Shown: positions 23,033 to 36,700 of the stretch, piece by piece
How the letters are laid out: each line of letters begins with the position of its first letter
How positions within the stretch are numbered: position 1 is the stretch's first letter
Assembly (NCBI GenBank): GCA_013398295.1
Contig: VZSF01001072.1
Coordinates: forward strand, 216,299-280,298
DNA length: 64,000 bases
Source: Chionis minor
Taxonomy: Eukaryota; Chordata; Aves; Charadriiformes; Chionididae
Direction of reading: 5' to 3'
Program-made: the position numbers and the translations under genes
The notes under the pieces: generated by a model
Database searches by the model: none
The model's input: the letters and a program-made list of their open reading frames with translations, nothing else
What the model was told of the DNA's origin: nothing

Positions 23033-23198
23033 CTGAACTTAGCCTTCCTGCTTGTTGTGAAACCTATTTCTTTTTTGAAGAGGAAGCGATGAACTTTCAG
23101 TTCTTCCCGTTGGAACTGCTCTACTTCATATAAATAGTCTTTGGGAGAAGGGGAACAAAAGGTGCCTCTACAGGTCAAAGCTTCTGACACAAATCTGA
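23033..23198 (-). CDS. Possible exon or exon-derived pseudogene of unknown gene
   Basis: A minus-strand frame open from 23256 to 23020 contains a 166-bp segment bounded by a plausible acceptor (ctatttcag before 23198) and a good donor (CAG followed by gtacc at 23032). The peptide looks protein-like for this AT-rich region: a cysteine-containing start (RFVSEALTCRGTFC), then a charged stretch with SPKDYLYEVEQFQREELKVH and lysine/arginine-rich sequence. I do not recognise the family. No partner exon, start codon with context or polyadenylation signal was found nearby. It could be a real internal exon, a retrocopy fragment or chance. Confidence 0.22.
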
Positions 23199-23256
23199 CT
23201 GAAATAGTCGTACTTTGAAGTCCCTCATTGCAACCCAAAGAACTTGACTCTGTCAT

Positions 23257-26200
23257 CCTATCTGAGTAACATCACCAGTGTGCTACTAGCTATGGCCAGC
23301 AAAGTATTTTCATGTTCTCTTTTGAAACAGAACAGCAGAGCTATTTCAAATGTTCCAGAAGAGTTTGAAATTATTTATACTATAACTCTATTTGATGGTA
23401 AGGGAAAATAATTTCCCATCTCTTGCCCTCTTTCCTCTATCATGTTCTTTTTCTCATTTAAATACTTACAGTGAACAAACAATCTACAACTAACTGATGT
23501 TTTGACCAGCTGTTTGATATGGGTGTCCATGTGCATATAATGATGTATTTCATCATAACTTTTCATCAATTCTATCACTATTTTAATGTAACTTTAATTT
23601 CTGTTTCAATTATATTTAGCTACGCGCATACATAAAAATGGTCCCTGGTCTTCAATAATTTCTTTTCCTCTATGTCTTCATAAATACTAGTTCTACATTG
23701 AGCTATCAAAACCAGCTCAGCACGCCATTTTTACTTTGAACAGCTAGTATTCTAGGGCAGAAAGGGTTTCTCAGGTGAATTTTATTGCAAATTCAAGTGC
23801 TATACTTTTGTATGCCTTTTTTACACTTTTGTTTTTCTTTATATTTCCTTTAACTTTATCTTCATGGAAATATGCCAAAAAAATTCTCAGTTAAAGAATA
23901 TGACTTTTTTCTGCCTTTTTTTTTTTCCGTAATCAGAAATACAGAAACTAATATAGAGAATGATTGGTTTTGACCACTCTACTTCCACCAGTTTTCAACT
24001 CTGCAACTACCACTCTAGTCCATTCTTGAGATTTCTGCTTGAGGAGTCTAAGCAAGTCAGCAACATGAATACATTGTAACTTCTACCTTAACTTTCTTCA
24101 AATGTCCCTAACACAGCACACTTTTAATTATACATATATGATCTGAAATATTCATATTTTCATGTCAGTGTTTTTTTCTTCATTGCACAAGCTCAGTTTT
24201 CATTTTTTACTGCTTGACATCAGTTAGTAGTCAGTGAACTGAGGATTCCCACCTGCCAGAAGAAGGACTAAACTGAGATGATTATCTTAATTCCAAGATC
24301 ATCTAAGTAAATGCTACTAATGTTACTATCAAGGTCCGCTGTTCAGTTTCTCTGCATATTATGCATTGCCACAGAAGCTCATAAATCATTTCTGATGCTC
24401 CTCAGGGTAAGTATATAAAATCTACTACCACAGTTTAAAATACTTATAATCTAGTCTATGATATTGGAGTTTTATTTACTGGCAGGAATTTGTAACCATA
24501 GAGGATTGAAATACGGTGTAACTGAGTGCTCCAATTTATTTTTGTCAGAACTCTTGCTCAAGAACTGAGTCAGTTCATTGCAAGAGATGGGAAAGTGCTG
24601 CCTCTCTGGCTTTAACAGTGCTCTTGAAGTGCCCAGAAAGGAAGTTTGCAGAAGGGCAAAGAAACTGTAGAAAGGAAAGAAAGGAGACATGTGGATAAAG
24701 CAAGCTGTCAACAGCTGAGTACATACAGGAATCAGGAGGTAAGACATCAAGCAGTAAATTTTGGAGTTGAAAGCTAGCAACCTTGGAAATAGGAGATCAC
24801 ATAAACTGTTTTTGCAATGAGACATGAGGTAGTCAAAAAATGTGATTGCATTTAAAAAATAGAAATATTTTAAAATTCAACAAAAGTAAACATTTTGTGA
24901 AAATTGTTATTCAGGATAAAATCCTTTACAACATTTTTTTTTTTTTTTCCATTTAGAACTCATAGAATAGTCATAGAAACCCGATGGAATCATAAATATC
25001 ATTGACTCAGCACAGAGTAAGATACTATTAGTTACTATTATCATATTTTCCTAGTGGCCAATTCCATAGTAGGAGATGAAGCTCCCACTAGGAAAAAGGC
25101 AAACAAAATTTTGTACCTTATAAAAAAAAAGTCTTAGAAACTACATTTGAAACAGAAGACAGGAGCACTTCTGTATGAATTCTGCTGATTTCTGAGGAAG
25201 AAGATATTTATTCAGGTTCTAGGGAAGCATGAAAAAGAACAATCCATGTGAAAGCTACTTTTTACTGCTCAGAAAAAAAAAAAAAAGGAATGAAACCCCA
25301 CCCCCCACCATCAAATAACAATAAAGAACATAACTGGGGAAAAATGTCCACTTTTCAAGTCTTCTCTGAACCAAAGTTTGAATGAGTAAATCTTTAAAAC
25401 ATGGCTATGGAGTTAATTCAAGCAAAAACATAGCTGTGAATGATGGGCATCAATCAGAAATCAGAGAGCTGTGAATGAGAGGAAGTCCATCAATTACTGA
25501 AATGAAAGTCTCAGTAATTTAAAAAAAAGACAACTAAAAATTAAAGAATCCAAAATAAATCCTCACCATTTAATAAAGACTGAAAGAGTTCATCTGCATA
25601 GGGTTATCACAAAGGTTTTGAGGCTGGAAATGTTTGAATTGGATTTGTATTTGTTTTATTTTTCAACACAGTACAATTTCAGGGAAATATGTGCAATAGA
25701 CACTGAAGTCAATGTCATGTTGCTGAATCTAATACATTGTCAATTGCTTCTGAAATCAATAAGAGTACCTTCCAACTGATAGAATTACATTTTTCTATAT
25801 AAATCTGTTTTATTTCAAAACATATATTTATAGAAGCCAGTAGCTTTTTGTCAAAGTCAATACATTTTCATTTGCATCAATAAATTTATTTCTCAGCTCC
25901 AGCTTTATCCAGTCAGAAGTACTTGCCTATCCAATGCATATTTCCATACAACATATATTCATCCAAGCTAACACAATACATCTGCATCTGCTATTTTGCT
26001 ATGAATAAATATAACGTACTTCTGTGGAATCGAATACATATTATTGAAAACAACATATTTGAAACCATCACACTTTGCATTAAATCAGCATGGTGTAACT
26101 GCAACCAAGATTTTGTCATTTATTTTTTAACTTCTGCTGAATGCATACTCGCCTACATACTGAATAGACAACATTTTGCTGGACAAAACTTAGATCTAGC

Positions 26201-29200
26201 TGAATATATATTCAGGTATTTTCAAAGTGAAACTAAAACTCTTGCAATAGTGGTGGGGAAAACCAGTTCCCATAATGCAAGCAATTTTGCTTTCCTGTAG
26301 TCTCCAGTTCTTAAGACTGACAGGTGAAAGGCAAAAGATTTCAGAGAACAACTTCTCCAAACCTCATTGCAATTTCTTTTTTTTCCTTACTCACTAAGTA
26401 AGTTAGTAGTGAAAAAAGTATTTGCTTTGGGTACAGATCCAGAAAATATAAATAGGGAACCCAATTATTTCCATTTACACTATGGATGACCAGAGAAATT
26501 CTTTAACCGGTGGAAACTCAGATTTTTTTTTTGTTTTATGTCTAGTCTCAAAAGAGCTCCTTCAAAGTAAATATGAGGATGTGAAGAATTAAGGTGCATT
26601 GCTGTACATGCCTTCATGCATCAGCACTTCTGTTATTACTCTCTCTTGATTCCTTCACTGATGGTCATCATTCTGTGTACCACTAAAGCATTTTCTATTA
26701 TTCAGATTTGAAGATCAGAGAAATATCAATGCTTTTTTCAGGCCAAGGTAGTGCCACTTATCAATCATTTGTCTTTGTACAACATTCATGTTTGAAGAAG
26801 TATTTGTCAATGCTACATATTTCGTCCTTCCCTTGCCCCTGCAGAATTTAAAAAGATGATGAGCAAAGAGGTATAATAACAAAATTGCTTGGCTGTGAAC
26901 TCTGTTCCCAAATAACAAATAATTAGGAGGGCTATTTTAAGTATATGTAATATAATTAGAAAGAGGACATTTTCTAAGTATATGTTTTCATGCTGCTTAA
27001 AAGATTTTTATCTGACAGTAGTAAATAAAGTAAAACAAGAACAGGGACAGCTACCAAAGAAGAAATAGATTTCATGTTAGCTTTGATGCTCTATAAACCA
27101 TTTTTTTCCCTTCATTAAGCCTTAGTTCCACCAGAAGTGACTGATTGAGGGGACTTTTAATAATTCTATATAATAACCCACAAAATTTTTCAATCATGTG
27201 GTTCTTCAAAACGAATATGTAATAACAGTTTAAAATATCAATCATATATACATGGAATTAGCTCCATCTCTGCACCCTTTCTACAGTGGACAGTAATATA
27301 AAAAAAAAAATTCTATTTTCAGATAAGGATTTATATTTTCATTATACTCTTTGACCTTAAGCTACAGATATTTATTCAAGAAAATTTCTTATAACTACCA
27401 TACCAAATGTAACCTTAATGATGCTCTACAGTTTTGCAATGCAAATTATAATCTGTTTATGATCCCTGATTGTGCAAATTAAGCCTAATTAAGTCTTTTC
27501 TATTCAGGGAAACATTACACATTAGAAGAGGATTTTTTTATTGGAAAAGCAAGGTCAATATAAACAATTAAAAAGAATTTGTTGCTGATCAGTCTGAAAA
27601 TGTAATTTCAAATGCTGTTTATCAGATTCAATTTAGGGATTCCCCACCGGTTAATTTTTGAAGCACATTTATGAAAACTGCAAGCTTCCAAGTGTCCTGG
27701 AATCTATTTCTTCATTAAATTAAGATAAAAAGAAGTAGACAAACCTTAATAAGCTATTTCATGTAGACTTTCATCACATAAATTGAAAGGTTTTTACTAG
27801 AACAATCTTTCCTGCATTTGCCCTGAACATAGATATTTCTTCCTAACAAATGTACACTGCATGGTCAGGGAAGAAAGCTTAAGGTATTTACCATAAAAAG
27901 AAGAGATTTATCACTTTGACTTTGGGTAGACCTTCTGAAGAACTTCAACCTAATTTGAAAATACTTTTCAGACATCACATTTTATTAATAATTTTATTAA
28001 TTTGTTAGAATAATATTTATTTTCTCTGTATCTTATATACATTATTTGAACTTCAGAAAAAGTGTGTCTGTACCTGGATATAGTAACACTATGAATAGAG
28101 TAAAACACCTGGTTTTACTGAAGCAAGAACTGGTATTTAGTCTCCAAATCCTATGAATGGGCTGCAACATAATTTAGACTCTTGAGGACTGCTACAGTAC
28201 AGATACCAAAGTATTAACAGTAGCGCTGACATTAAACATCACTGATCTTAGCAACATATGTAACATTATAGTCATATATATTTATACTAACGTATAAAGG
28301 TTTCAGCAACAGGTTTTTTGATGATTACAATAGGCTTATGGCTTCACCACTTTTGAACAGTACAATTCATCTGAACTCAGAAATCTAAGCATTACAAAGA
28401 CCTTCTAAGGTCTGTAATAATATTTTTTATCCCCGTCACCCTTTCCCCTGTAATGTGATGCTCCTCACAGTGCAAATGTTTAAATTGAGTCAGAAAACTT
28501 GCCACTACTAAGGAAAAGACTGTGGTAATTTTTTTTTTTTTTTAACTATCCTCCATACAACCCCATTATGTTTTCCTCGCTCCCTCCCTTCTTTCTGTCC
28601 TCCTGTTCTCTCATCTTTCCTTTCTCTTTTTTTTTCTTCTCTCGCTCTCACTTTCCTTTTCCTGTTTCACTCTCTGTCTTTCTCATGCGGTACAATTAGA
28701 AAGAAGATTGTGTGGATCAGATAGTAACTTGTGTCTTCTATATGCAAAATCTTTGATACTAAGTAGTCTTTTATGCATATACACATATATATGTATGTCC
28801 ACATTAGTTTTTTATCAATATTAATCAGTTCAGAGTTTGGTAGCATACATGGAAAACAGTTCCTAATTCTATTGGTAATACATATTAAAAAAATTGAAAT
28901 CCAATTACTTATTCCGACACTTCATTTGCTCTTCAGTGCTAAGTATAAAATTACTTGTGTAGATAGCAGTGACACATACTTGCTACAGTGCTAAAGAGAG
29001 AAAGCTTTGGAAATGAGCCCTACCATAGCATTCTGTGACTTGAGAAGTTCTAACCTTCCTACTTATTTCTGATTCATCTGTGATTTCCTACCAGAAATGC
29101 TTGTTCCTGCTGGACTGCCTGTGCTGCAGGGCTCCTATCACACTAGATGATATTTTAACAACTTTTTTAACAACTTTCCCAAGACTAGGTGATGTATAAG

Positions 29201-29488
29201 AAGTAAAGAAAAAAAAAGTATGATTAAAAAAAGTAAACATTTTTAAAACTTTCCGGGTGGAACTTCAACTTCTGCAGCAGTAATTTAGCCCTTTTAATCT
29301 CTTTTTATGAGATATATTGCTTTGTATACAAATTTCTCTACTACTTATCTAAGATTTTTTACAAGAACTGGTTTACTTCTTCAGGCTTGCAACAACAGTG
29401 ACTAAACAAGTGTACAAAATGGCAGGTGAAGGATGCCCGTAAAAGATTCTATAGGTCAGACAGACAAGGCTTAGATGTCAGTTTCACT
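23257..29488. other. Long AT-rich unique region, no gene seen
   Basis: About 6.2 kb with no clear repeats, apart from a possible CR1-tail-like catagaatagtcatagaa at 24961-24980 that is too short to assign. The frames 24472-24825 (-, 117 codons) and 25923-26300 (+, 125 codons) are the longest non-CR1 frames here but carry no recognisable motif and are rich in Ile, Phe, Cys and Tyr, as chance frames in AT-rich DNA are. The segment 27411-27560 has an exact POU octamer ATGCAAAT (27439-27446) and a TAATTAAG homeodomain-type site (27485-27492 area). It could be conserved noncoding DNA. Confidence 0.5.
28571..28684 (+). repeat. Polypyrimidine tract
   Basis: About 114 bp consisting almost entirely of C and T with a few G and rare A interruptions (tccctcccttctttctg type). 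It follows a T run at 28530-28544. It is low-complexity sequence, possibly a decayed CT-rich microsatellite. Confidence 0.85.
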
Positions 29489-29692
29489 ATCATAGAATGA
29501 TAGGATGGTTTGCGTTGGAAGGGATCTTAAAAGGTCATGTGATCTAACCCCCTGCCATGGGCAGGGACATCTTTCACTGTACCAGGTTGCTCAAAGCCCC
29601 ATCCAACCTGGCCTTGAACACTTTCAATGATGGTGCATCAATAACTTCTCTGGGGAACCTGTTCCAGTGTCTCAACACCCTTGTCATAAACT
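29489..29692 (-). mobile_element. CR1 3'-end fragment, minus strand
   Basis: Starts with the tail (atcatagaatgatagg), then the ggaagggatcttaaaaggtca box, aaccccctgccatgggcaggg, gctcaaagccccatccaacc and gaacctgttccagtgtctcaac. It ends in the ORF2 C-terminal region at about 29692. The text is close to common CR1 3' ends, so it is probably relatively young. Confidence 0.93.
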
Positions 29693-32600
29693 AATAAAGC
29701 TGAAGTGAAGCTGAGGCATCTCCATTATAAACAGGAGGTGTTTGAGAAGATACTAAAGAAACCAGTCTGAGAGCTGCCTAGACATATTTTGTATGCATCT
29801 CTTCTCAAGTAATCTTCAGTTTCTCTAAGGAGGTACACAGCTGGTGTAAAATGTTGTGCCTCTGCTAATTTTTTTTCATACTGTGAATTATCTCACTATC
29901 AGTTCAACATAGTTAGGTAATTCTCTTCAGGCAGCTGTCAAGAACTTCCATTTTAACTAAATTTTTTTAACTAAAATTAAAAGGTGGGGTTTTTTTAAAT
30001 TAATATTGAGAAACAGTATCATTCGTCTCAAATATAAAGTTTAAAACAGAAAAGCATTTAGTGTTCATGAACTCCAAGTTTCACAATGCATATCACAGAA
30101 ATATTTGAATCATCTGGTAATAGGCAAAGGGTTAGAATTTTTGCTGCCAGATGTGCATACATTTTTTTATATTGCATTTGCCATACAGGTAGTGATAACG
30201 TGGAGTTAAACTGTAATCTGTGCCTGTTAACTGAACTTCACAAGGCTGGAAATAGAAAAATGAAAACTTCTCTTCTGTGACAACAACAAAAAAAAAGCAA
30301 TTATAATTTCTGCCCACACAATATTTTACATAAATCTCATTATGGCATCTGGACAGCTATTACTCTGGTTATTCAACAACCTTGATGAGCTCTCTCTTTA
30401 AAGATGATCTAGCAGCTATTTTTAGTATAGCACAAAAGCACATTTTCAATATGTCATTTTAATGTGTTGCTGTCATTTCTTTAAAATTTTTAGTACAAAT
30501 CACTAAAAATGTGTGTGCCATGGGCCTCATCCAAAACCTATTTTAGTTAATGGAAAGAATCTCTCTGACTGTAACAGGATTTGGATCCATCCTTTTGTCA
30601 TTTGGGTAAGCTGCTAAACTCATCCCTTTTACAAGAGTTTTCAAAAAGAAAGTGTTTTCAAGACTGGGCCTGCAATTTATGTTTTGTTATGTTTTCTTTT
30701 ACTTCAAGGATGAATGAGAAAATATGTTGCTGGGGAAATCTAGTGGGTTTATTTTTAGTTTAATTTGTATTTGTAGAGGCAACAGTTAAAGAAATTCAAT
30801 GAGTTTGTGTATGTATATTTTTATACACACATACACAGAATAGTCCATACAAAACACGTGTATATTTTGTCTAAATATTTATTATATGAATAAAAGCATT
30901 CTGTGTTCTGTTCACATCTAAAAAATGAAAAGTATTTAAATTTATGGAACACTCAATCATAATCACTTTAGGTATCCAGACAATCAATCCATAGTTATGA
31001 AAAAATATTATATAACTATGATACTATATATATTACCATGAAAGAAATTAAGTCAGATCTCAAGCGCAGAGGAATACCATACCAAAAATTAGAAAGAAAA
31101 AAAGCATAATTCACAGTGATTTCTGGATAAGAATACCTATTTGAAACTTTGAAAAAAACTCATTTGTTTTGCAAATTTTATCTCAAAATGAGAAAGAAAA
31201 TAGCACAATCCCTCTGAGGTAGCTAAAAAGGTGTTTTAACAGTGCAGCATCTGCAACCAAGCCCTGCCAGTGGCTGTCAAGTCAACATATGCCCAGTGTT
31301 TCCTTGGTACAAACTGTTCCTGGCAAGTGCAGGGGATGCTATTACTATTGGAGCCATGTTATATTTCTGTCCTAACTTATTTTAAGGTGCAAGCAGAAAT
31401 GGTGAGTGATACAGAAAAATATAAAAATTGTGTTTGCAAGAATGTGTAAGTGGCCTCTTTATTTCACTTACTCCTATGAGGAGCTTACACAGTAACAGAC
31501 TGATAAGGCCTGTTTCAGAGATTCTTCCGCCTCAGGCTACTACCAGTGCTACCACTTCAGAGGATGTGCTAAAAAATGAGAAGAGAATAAGGTCTATCTC
31601 TCAGACAACAGCATACTTAAAGAATGAAAAATCTATCTAGGAGGTAAAAATGTCTGGTCATTTTAAGGAGAGTTCCTCCACGTACTGGGAAGGTCTAGAT
31701 TGTACTGAGAAGACAGATTGAAAGGATGTTAGTTGTCAAGATCTCTCCTGTGTTCCTTGCCAGTTATTCTGTCAACAAAAGTAAGCATTACAGTTGATTT
31801 TCAGCACCTGATTTTCAGCACCTACTTAGCTTCAGCACTACAGTCTAAACATACACATGTGAAATAAATACATTCTAAGCACATTTAGCACCTAAATGGA
31901 GGATCGACTTTGCAGTAATAACTGCCACCTAAGATACTTCACAGTACCTTTTGGGTTCATCCTAATATTCCTTTAGTAAGCAAGAAAAATCCATAGACTA
32001 CTCTAGCAGATTTCTACACTCAAGAAGGGCGTAATAATGCCTCATGAAGTGACAAGCACCACAATATAGAGTCAGACTAACCTTTATACTCAAAGAATGA
32101 GTTTTATTCATTTGCAGAATTTTTTATGCATGTAGAACTTGCCACTTCTGCTGAAATATGGTGTCACTTTGTGTGAGAATACACAAATATTCATCAGGCA
32201 AACAGCAAAGTGAAAAAATCTCTAAATGATATGTCATTTCTCTCCAGGAAGAAAGTGTCACTGAATTTTGACTGTGGTACTGCATACATCTGTGGGTGTT
32301 GGGCAATGAACATATTTAGTGTTGGAGTCTTCATTGATCTGGTTAATAATTAGTACTTAAGCCTGTTCTTTGATTTGATGCCAGTTGCCTAAAATAAAAG
32401 GCAACTTACAACAGAATTAGACACTCTTTATTATGCTACCTGGTGATAGGTTATGTACCCCTAAGCAAGCAGGAGGCATGAAGAAAAATGACCTCAGTGG
32501 GTGATTTGTGTTTTTCTTGCAATGTGTTTGCATATGCTGCAGATGGTAGGGGAGAAAAACATCCAGCACATGCTGGTAAGTCTGCTGGAATGGTATCAAT

Positions 32601-32930
32601 GTTATTCAGATTGGTAGATAAAATGTTGGCCCTACACACTATATAGGGATACTTTATATCTCTAAGTATTGTGATCTGGTGTGACAATATGTTCCTATGT
32701 ATTCTGGGTTTGAAAGACATATTGTCTTCTATGTAGTTAAACGTGCTAAACTGTGCATGTCTGCAAGACAGTTTACTTTTCTATTATGAGTTACTTTTCC
32801 TTTGCAGCATCTCTGGGCACTCCAAGTCCACCTCTAAAGTATCTATGAAAAAAAAAAAAAGACACATTTATGGCTTTGATGATGACAAAGATTTGGATAG
32901 ATGTTATAGTCTGAGAAACCCACAATTTAT
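29693..32930. other. Unique AT-rich DNA, no gene seen
   Basis: No recognisable repeat family. Short local repeats occur: a 14-bp unit TGATTTTCAGCACC repeated exactly in tandem at 31795-31822, and an alternating TA/CA-rich stretch near 30805-30840. Frames at 30086-30280 (+), 31428-31640 (+) and 32451-32720 (-) lack domains. A pyrimidine-AG near 32807 resembles a splice acceptor, but the following frame runs into an A-homopolymer. Confidence 0.5.
31795..31822 (+). repeat. 14-bp tandem repeat, two copies
   Basis: TGATTTTCAGCACC occurs twice with no spacer (31795-31808 and 31809-31822), followed by a partial third echo (cttcagcac) near 31830. It is probably slippage. Confidence 0.85.
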
Positions 32931-33424
32931 TGTTGTTTAGACAATTATTCTATCACCCGATGACACCTCCCCACCTGGGAAGGGGAATCATGAAAAAACA
33001 AGGAAACTCAAGGGTTGAAATATTAACAGATTTAATAGAATAAGACTAAATAATTAACATTAATAATACTAAAGAACCAGTATTGATGCCAATACTAATA
33101 TAAAATATACTAGGATTATACTCAGCCAACTATATCAGTAGGAAGTTGTGCACTCCCAGCAGTGGACAATAAATGCCGGAGACTGCGAACACTACAGCTT
33201 TGGGAGGAAGGGAAGGCCTCAGAGGTCTGCCACTGCGACAAGAAGATGTCAGGATAGGAGCCATCAAGGGAAAGAGAGCACTTTGCAGCAAACTTTATAT
33301 TGAATGTGACATTCATGGTGTGAAATAATCCTATTGGTCAGCTTGTGTCAAGTGCCCAGGTCTTACTCCTCCTCATCCCTGTGCCTGGATAACTTGAAAA
33401 CACTGAGGTGTTGAAACCGACACA
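32931..33424 (-). mobile_element. ERVL-type LTR, minus strand, second subfamily
   Basis: Minus strand reads from TGTGTCGGTTTCAACACC (33424) to a CA near 32931, about 494 bp. In order it has a TATA-like ATATAAAG (33293-33300), a C/T-rich R-region start, and ATTAAA (33031-33036). A C-rich to G-rich pair (cccttcccaggtgggg) near the 3' end parallels the end of the 19922-20511 LTR. The text matches an avian ERV LTR pattern I recognise, but of a different subfamily. I could not find an exact target-site duplication, so the ends are approximate by several bases. No adjacent internal retroviral sequence is visible. Confidence 0.68.
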
Positions 33425-33653
33425 CCATAGCTGCCTATGAAGTAAATATTTTCAGAAAGTCAGACACTAGAGTCTTCTAAAAGTGCAGTTTTCCCAGGCA
33501 TTATAAAAGAGAAATCAGTGCTGTGTTGCCCAACCTAGGACAATAGATTAAGCAATGATTTCAGGTTTATTGTTGTAAGTAAAAATTTTCCAGTGTGAGT
33601 GCACCTAGACGTCAAATATTCTTCTCAAGACCTGAGGGGATCTCAGTTTTTTC

Positions 33654-33735
33654 CATATCACAGCATGAGAGACCAGTCCAGTTTGGAAGGGACTTCAGGA
33701 GGTCTCCAGCCCAACCTCCTGCTCAAAGAAGATGT
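33654..33735 (-). mobile_element. CR1 3'-end scrap, minus strand
   Basis: A degenerate tail (atatcacagcatgagag) is followed by tttggaagggacttcaggagg, then tccagcccaacctcctgctc, which are the conserved terminal CR1 boxes. Homology is lost after about 33735. Confidence 0.85.
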
Positions 33736-36700
33736 TCCAATGCGGTCCTGCATTTCAAGCATCTGACTTTTAACTGTACCACAAAAATGGTCATATGGAC
33801 TATCTCCTTCTCAAGGAAACAATTAAATATTTTGTGCAACATAAAGCCAAGATTTGAGAAGATGCCTGTATAGTGCCACAGAAATAGCAGGGATGGCTCA
33901 GCTTAATTCTTGTGAAAGTCACCTAATGGCCCTCCCCTTAATCCATGACTTTTCATCCATCCTGAACTTTTAGAAGACTCCCTTTCTCTTATATCACATC
34001 ATTGTCCTCACTGTATTGCCCAGAAATCAGGTGCAATAGATTTCTAGCAGAAAATTGTCTTGCTTTTTTCACCCACATTCTTTATAATTATTTTGTCCCA
34101 GACATTAATTTATATTACTTGAGCATTGACTTTTTAAAGAATAATTTTAGCTTTTGTGTTACTTTTTTAGTTAGTTTGGATTGACATACTTGTATCAGTG
34201 CATTTTTAAGAGGTTTCTGAAAGATCCATGCTGTGCTGAACAGCTATTTATGTAATAGAGCCACTCAAAATTTAAAAAATATCTGCTTTATTTGGCATCT
34301 GAGTCCTTGGCTTTAGGTAATTTCTGAATATTTGATTTTGGTGAAAGCTGTAAAAGACTATATTCATCTCCATACTTCAAGAGATACACATGCGATATTA
34401 TCTAATATGTGTGGTAGAACAACAGTGATATTTTACACCTCATGAAGAAGTAACTGAGCTGACTCATATACCAGAGCAGGTCAAGCATGTTATCAGTCCT
34501 GTTGTGATGCTAATTTAGTCTAAGGGAAAACAGACTTTATTAGCCCAGATGGAACAAAACCAAATAAGGATATATGGGCTCTAATGCCTGAGAACACTAC
34601 AAATTCCTTAGCATCAGTATCTCTATTGGTTCTGTATTATATACCTTACACTGCAAACACTGCAGCTTGAAAGTCAGTAAAATAAATTTTCTAAGCAAGC
34701 GTTTGGTGAGGTAGCATAATGTATAAGTTGGATCACAAAAAAAGAGTGGTTTATGTCACACGATTAAAAAAGTTAAGTATGTATAACCTGCATTTGTATA
34801 GCAATGTGATACAATACCAGAAATAGAATATACAGGGGTAGATGGAAACAGATTTCTTGTCTTTTAAAACTGCTCAGATATTGGTGGAATCATAGTTACT
34901 TTTGTGAAAATTTAATTATTTACCATAAATAAATACTTAAATAGTAAATTTATTATTCTAAAATTATGTAAATTCAAATATTATTTTTATAAGCTCTCTA
35001 TTTTTTATAAAAGGCATATATGACAGTGTGAATTAAAAAGCACCAAAGGAAACATTTAGTTATCCTTCTGTAAACACTTAGGAGTTTAAGCAGTATTTTT
35101 TGTACCATGTAGATTAGTCAATTTTTTAAGAGATACAGATTTGATAAACCTTATTAGAGCTCTACTGGAAGCTTAAAGGGGATTTAACAAGTGCTGCACA
35201 GAGAAGTGATGTTTTGGTTGTGATAGTCAAAAAAATAACATTTGCTATTAGCTTTTTAGCAACAGGATCTGTTCAAATAACTATTGTAGACAACTTAAGA
35301 AAAAGCCAGTCTGTCACTCATCACTGTTAAAATCAATTTGTAAACTCTGTTATCATAGGAACTAATGCACTGTTTAACAATGAACTCTTTTTAGAATGCA
35401 AAAGGTCCACTGCACAACTCCATAAATAAAACAGGTGCCTACAGTTTGGAATGAATGATGACATGGCAGTCTCATAATGTTGGCTAGAGTTATTAACTCC
35501 AAATACTTAACAGCAGTAATATTCACAGAAACAAAAAGCAAACAAAACCAAAAGAAAAACCCCCTGAAGAGATTCTGGAAGTTATTCCGTAGTTAAAAGA
35601 AACTCAGAGAGTGCACTAATAAGATGTACTCCCTGGAGTTTACTTTGCAACTCGTTTTTGTTGTTGCATATTGCTTCTCATCATATGGATTGAAACCTGG
35701 AAGTTCTGAAGTTGTAGCATTTCATGACGTCAAAAAGTTGGGATAAACAAGCCAAACAATTCCTTCATTTAATGTAATACTTTGTTTCTGTAGCAACACC
35801 GCTAGCATATTTAAACTGCGTTCTGGAATTTAAGCATCCATTTCCTCCTAAATCCCATTTTTGATGTTTTTGTGGATACGGCACACAATGTTTTGTTCCA
35901 TTATTTTGTCTGTCTGTTTATAAAAGATCTCTTCTTTGACAGTTTCTGAGAAGTAGATAATCTATCTTGATTACTGACATAATGTTCTAATCCACCAAGT
36001 TCTTACCCTACCTTCATCTGCACACCCTCAAAGTGCCTTTCAGCAAACTGTTAAGCGTATGATGAGACTGGATTCTTATGCTTAAAGAAGCTCTCACAGC
36101 TAAAATAATAATAATAAACAATTATAGGTAGTGCAATTTTGCCACCTGCTCACCCTGTTCTGAGGAAGCTCAGAATGGAAAGACATTTATCCAAATTTAG
36201 CTCTTTAACGTGTCAGAATTGTAAACAACACCAGGGAAAGCCAACTTTTACGCCATAGTCCATTCCACTTAATTTAAATACTTAACTGAAACATCAACAG
36301 TTGACTTCTTCAGATGAGACCCTCAGACATTTATTTTTTTAGGAAATAAAAAAAATCAACTGCAGGTGAAGTAAGATAAATTTACATTTATATTAAAATG
36401 CCAAACATATTGAGCAGATTAATTAGCTATTTCTAAGACTTATCTGTACAACAGTAATTCCTTTTAAATCTGTGGGAGGAAAGAGATTGGACACTGGACT
36501 TGGGCACTGGAAATTCTCAAGGTCAGGTGAGGGAGCGTGGATGCAGGTAGGAAACAAAAGCGGTAATAGTGAAGAGTGATTTAGTGTTGAGTAGTCGAAA
36601 GCTGGATATACTAGAAGAAGAAAAAATAAGTAGCAGAGTGTCAAGCTGAATTCAGTTAGACTGGTCTAAAAGGCTTCACTGAGTAAAGAATTGATCTATG

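Noticed and set aside
24472..24825. 117-codon minus-strand open frame
   Set aside because: Hydrophobic, biased composition and no motif; a single isolated frame is not enough for a gene call.
24961..24990. CR1-tail-like catagaatagtcatagaa
   Set aside because: Too short and not followed by the conserved ggttggaagg box, so it was left unassigned.
25923..26300. 125-codon plus-strand open frame
   Set aside because: No recognisable domain, and Ile/Tyr/Asn/Cys bias as in chance frames of AT-rich DNA. No splice, promoter or polyadenylation context.
32796..32940. Splice-acceptor-like pyrimidine tract and AG followed by an open frame
   Set aside because: The frame contains a 13-base A homopolymer and ends soon after, with no homology recognised.
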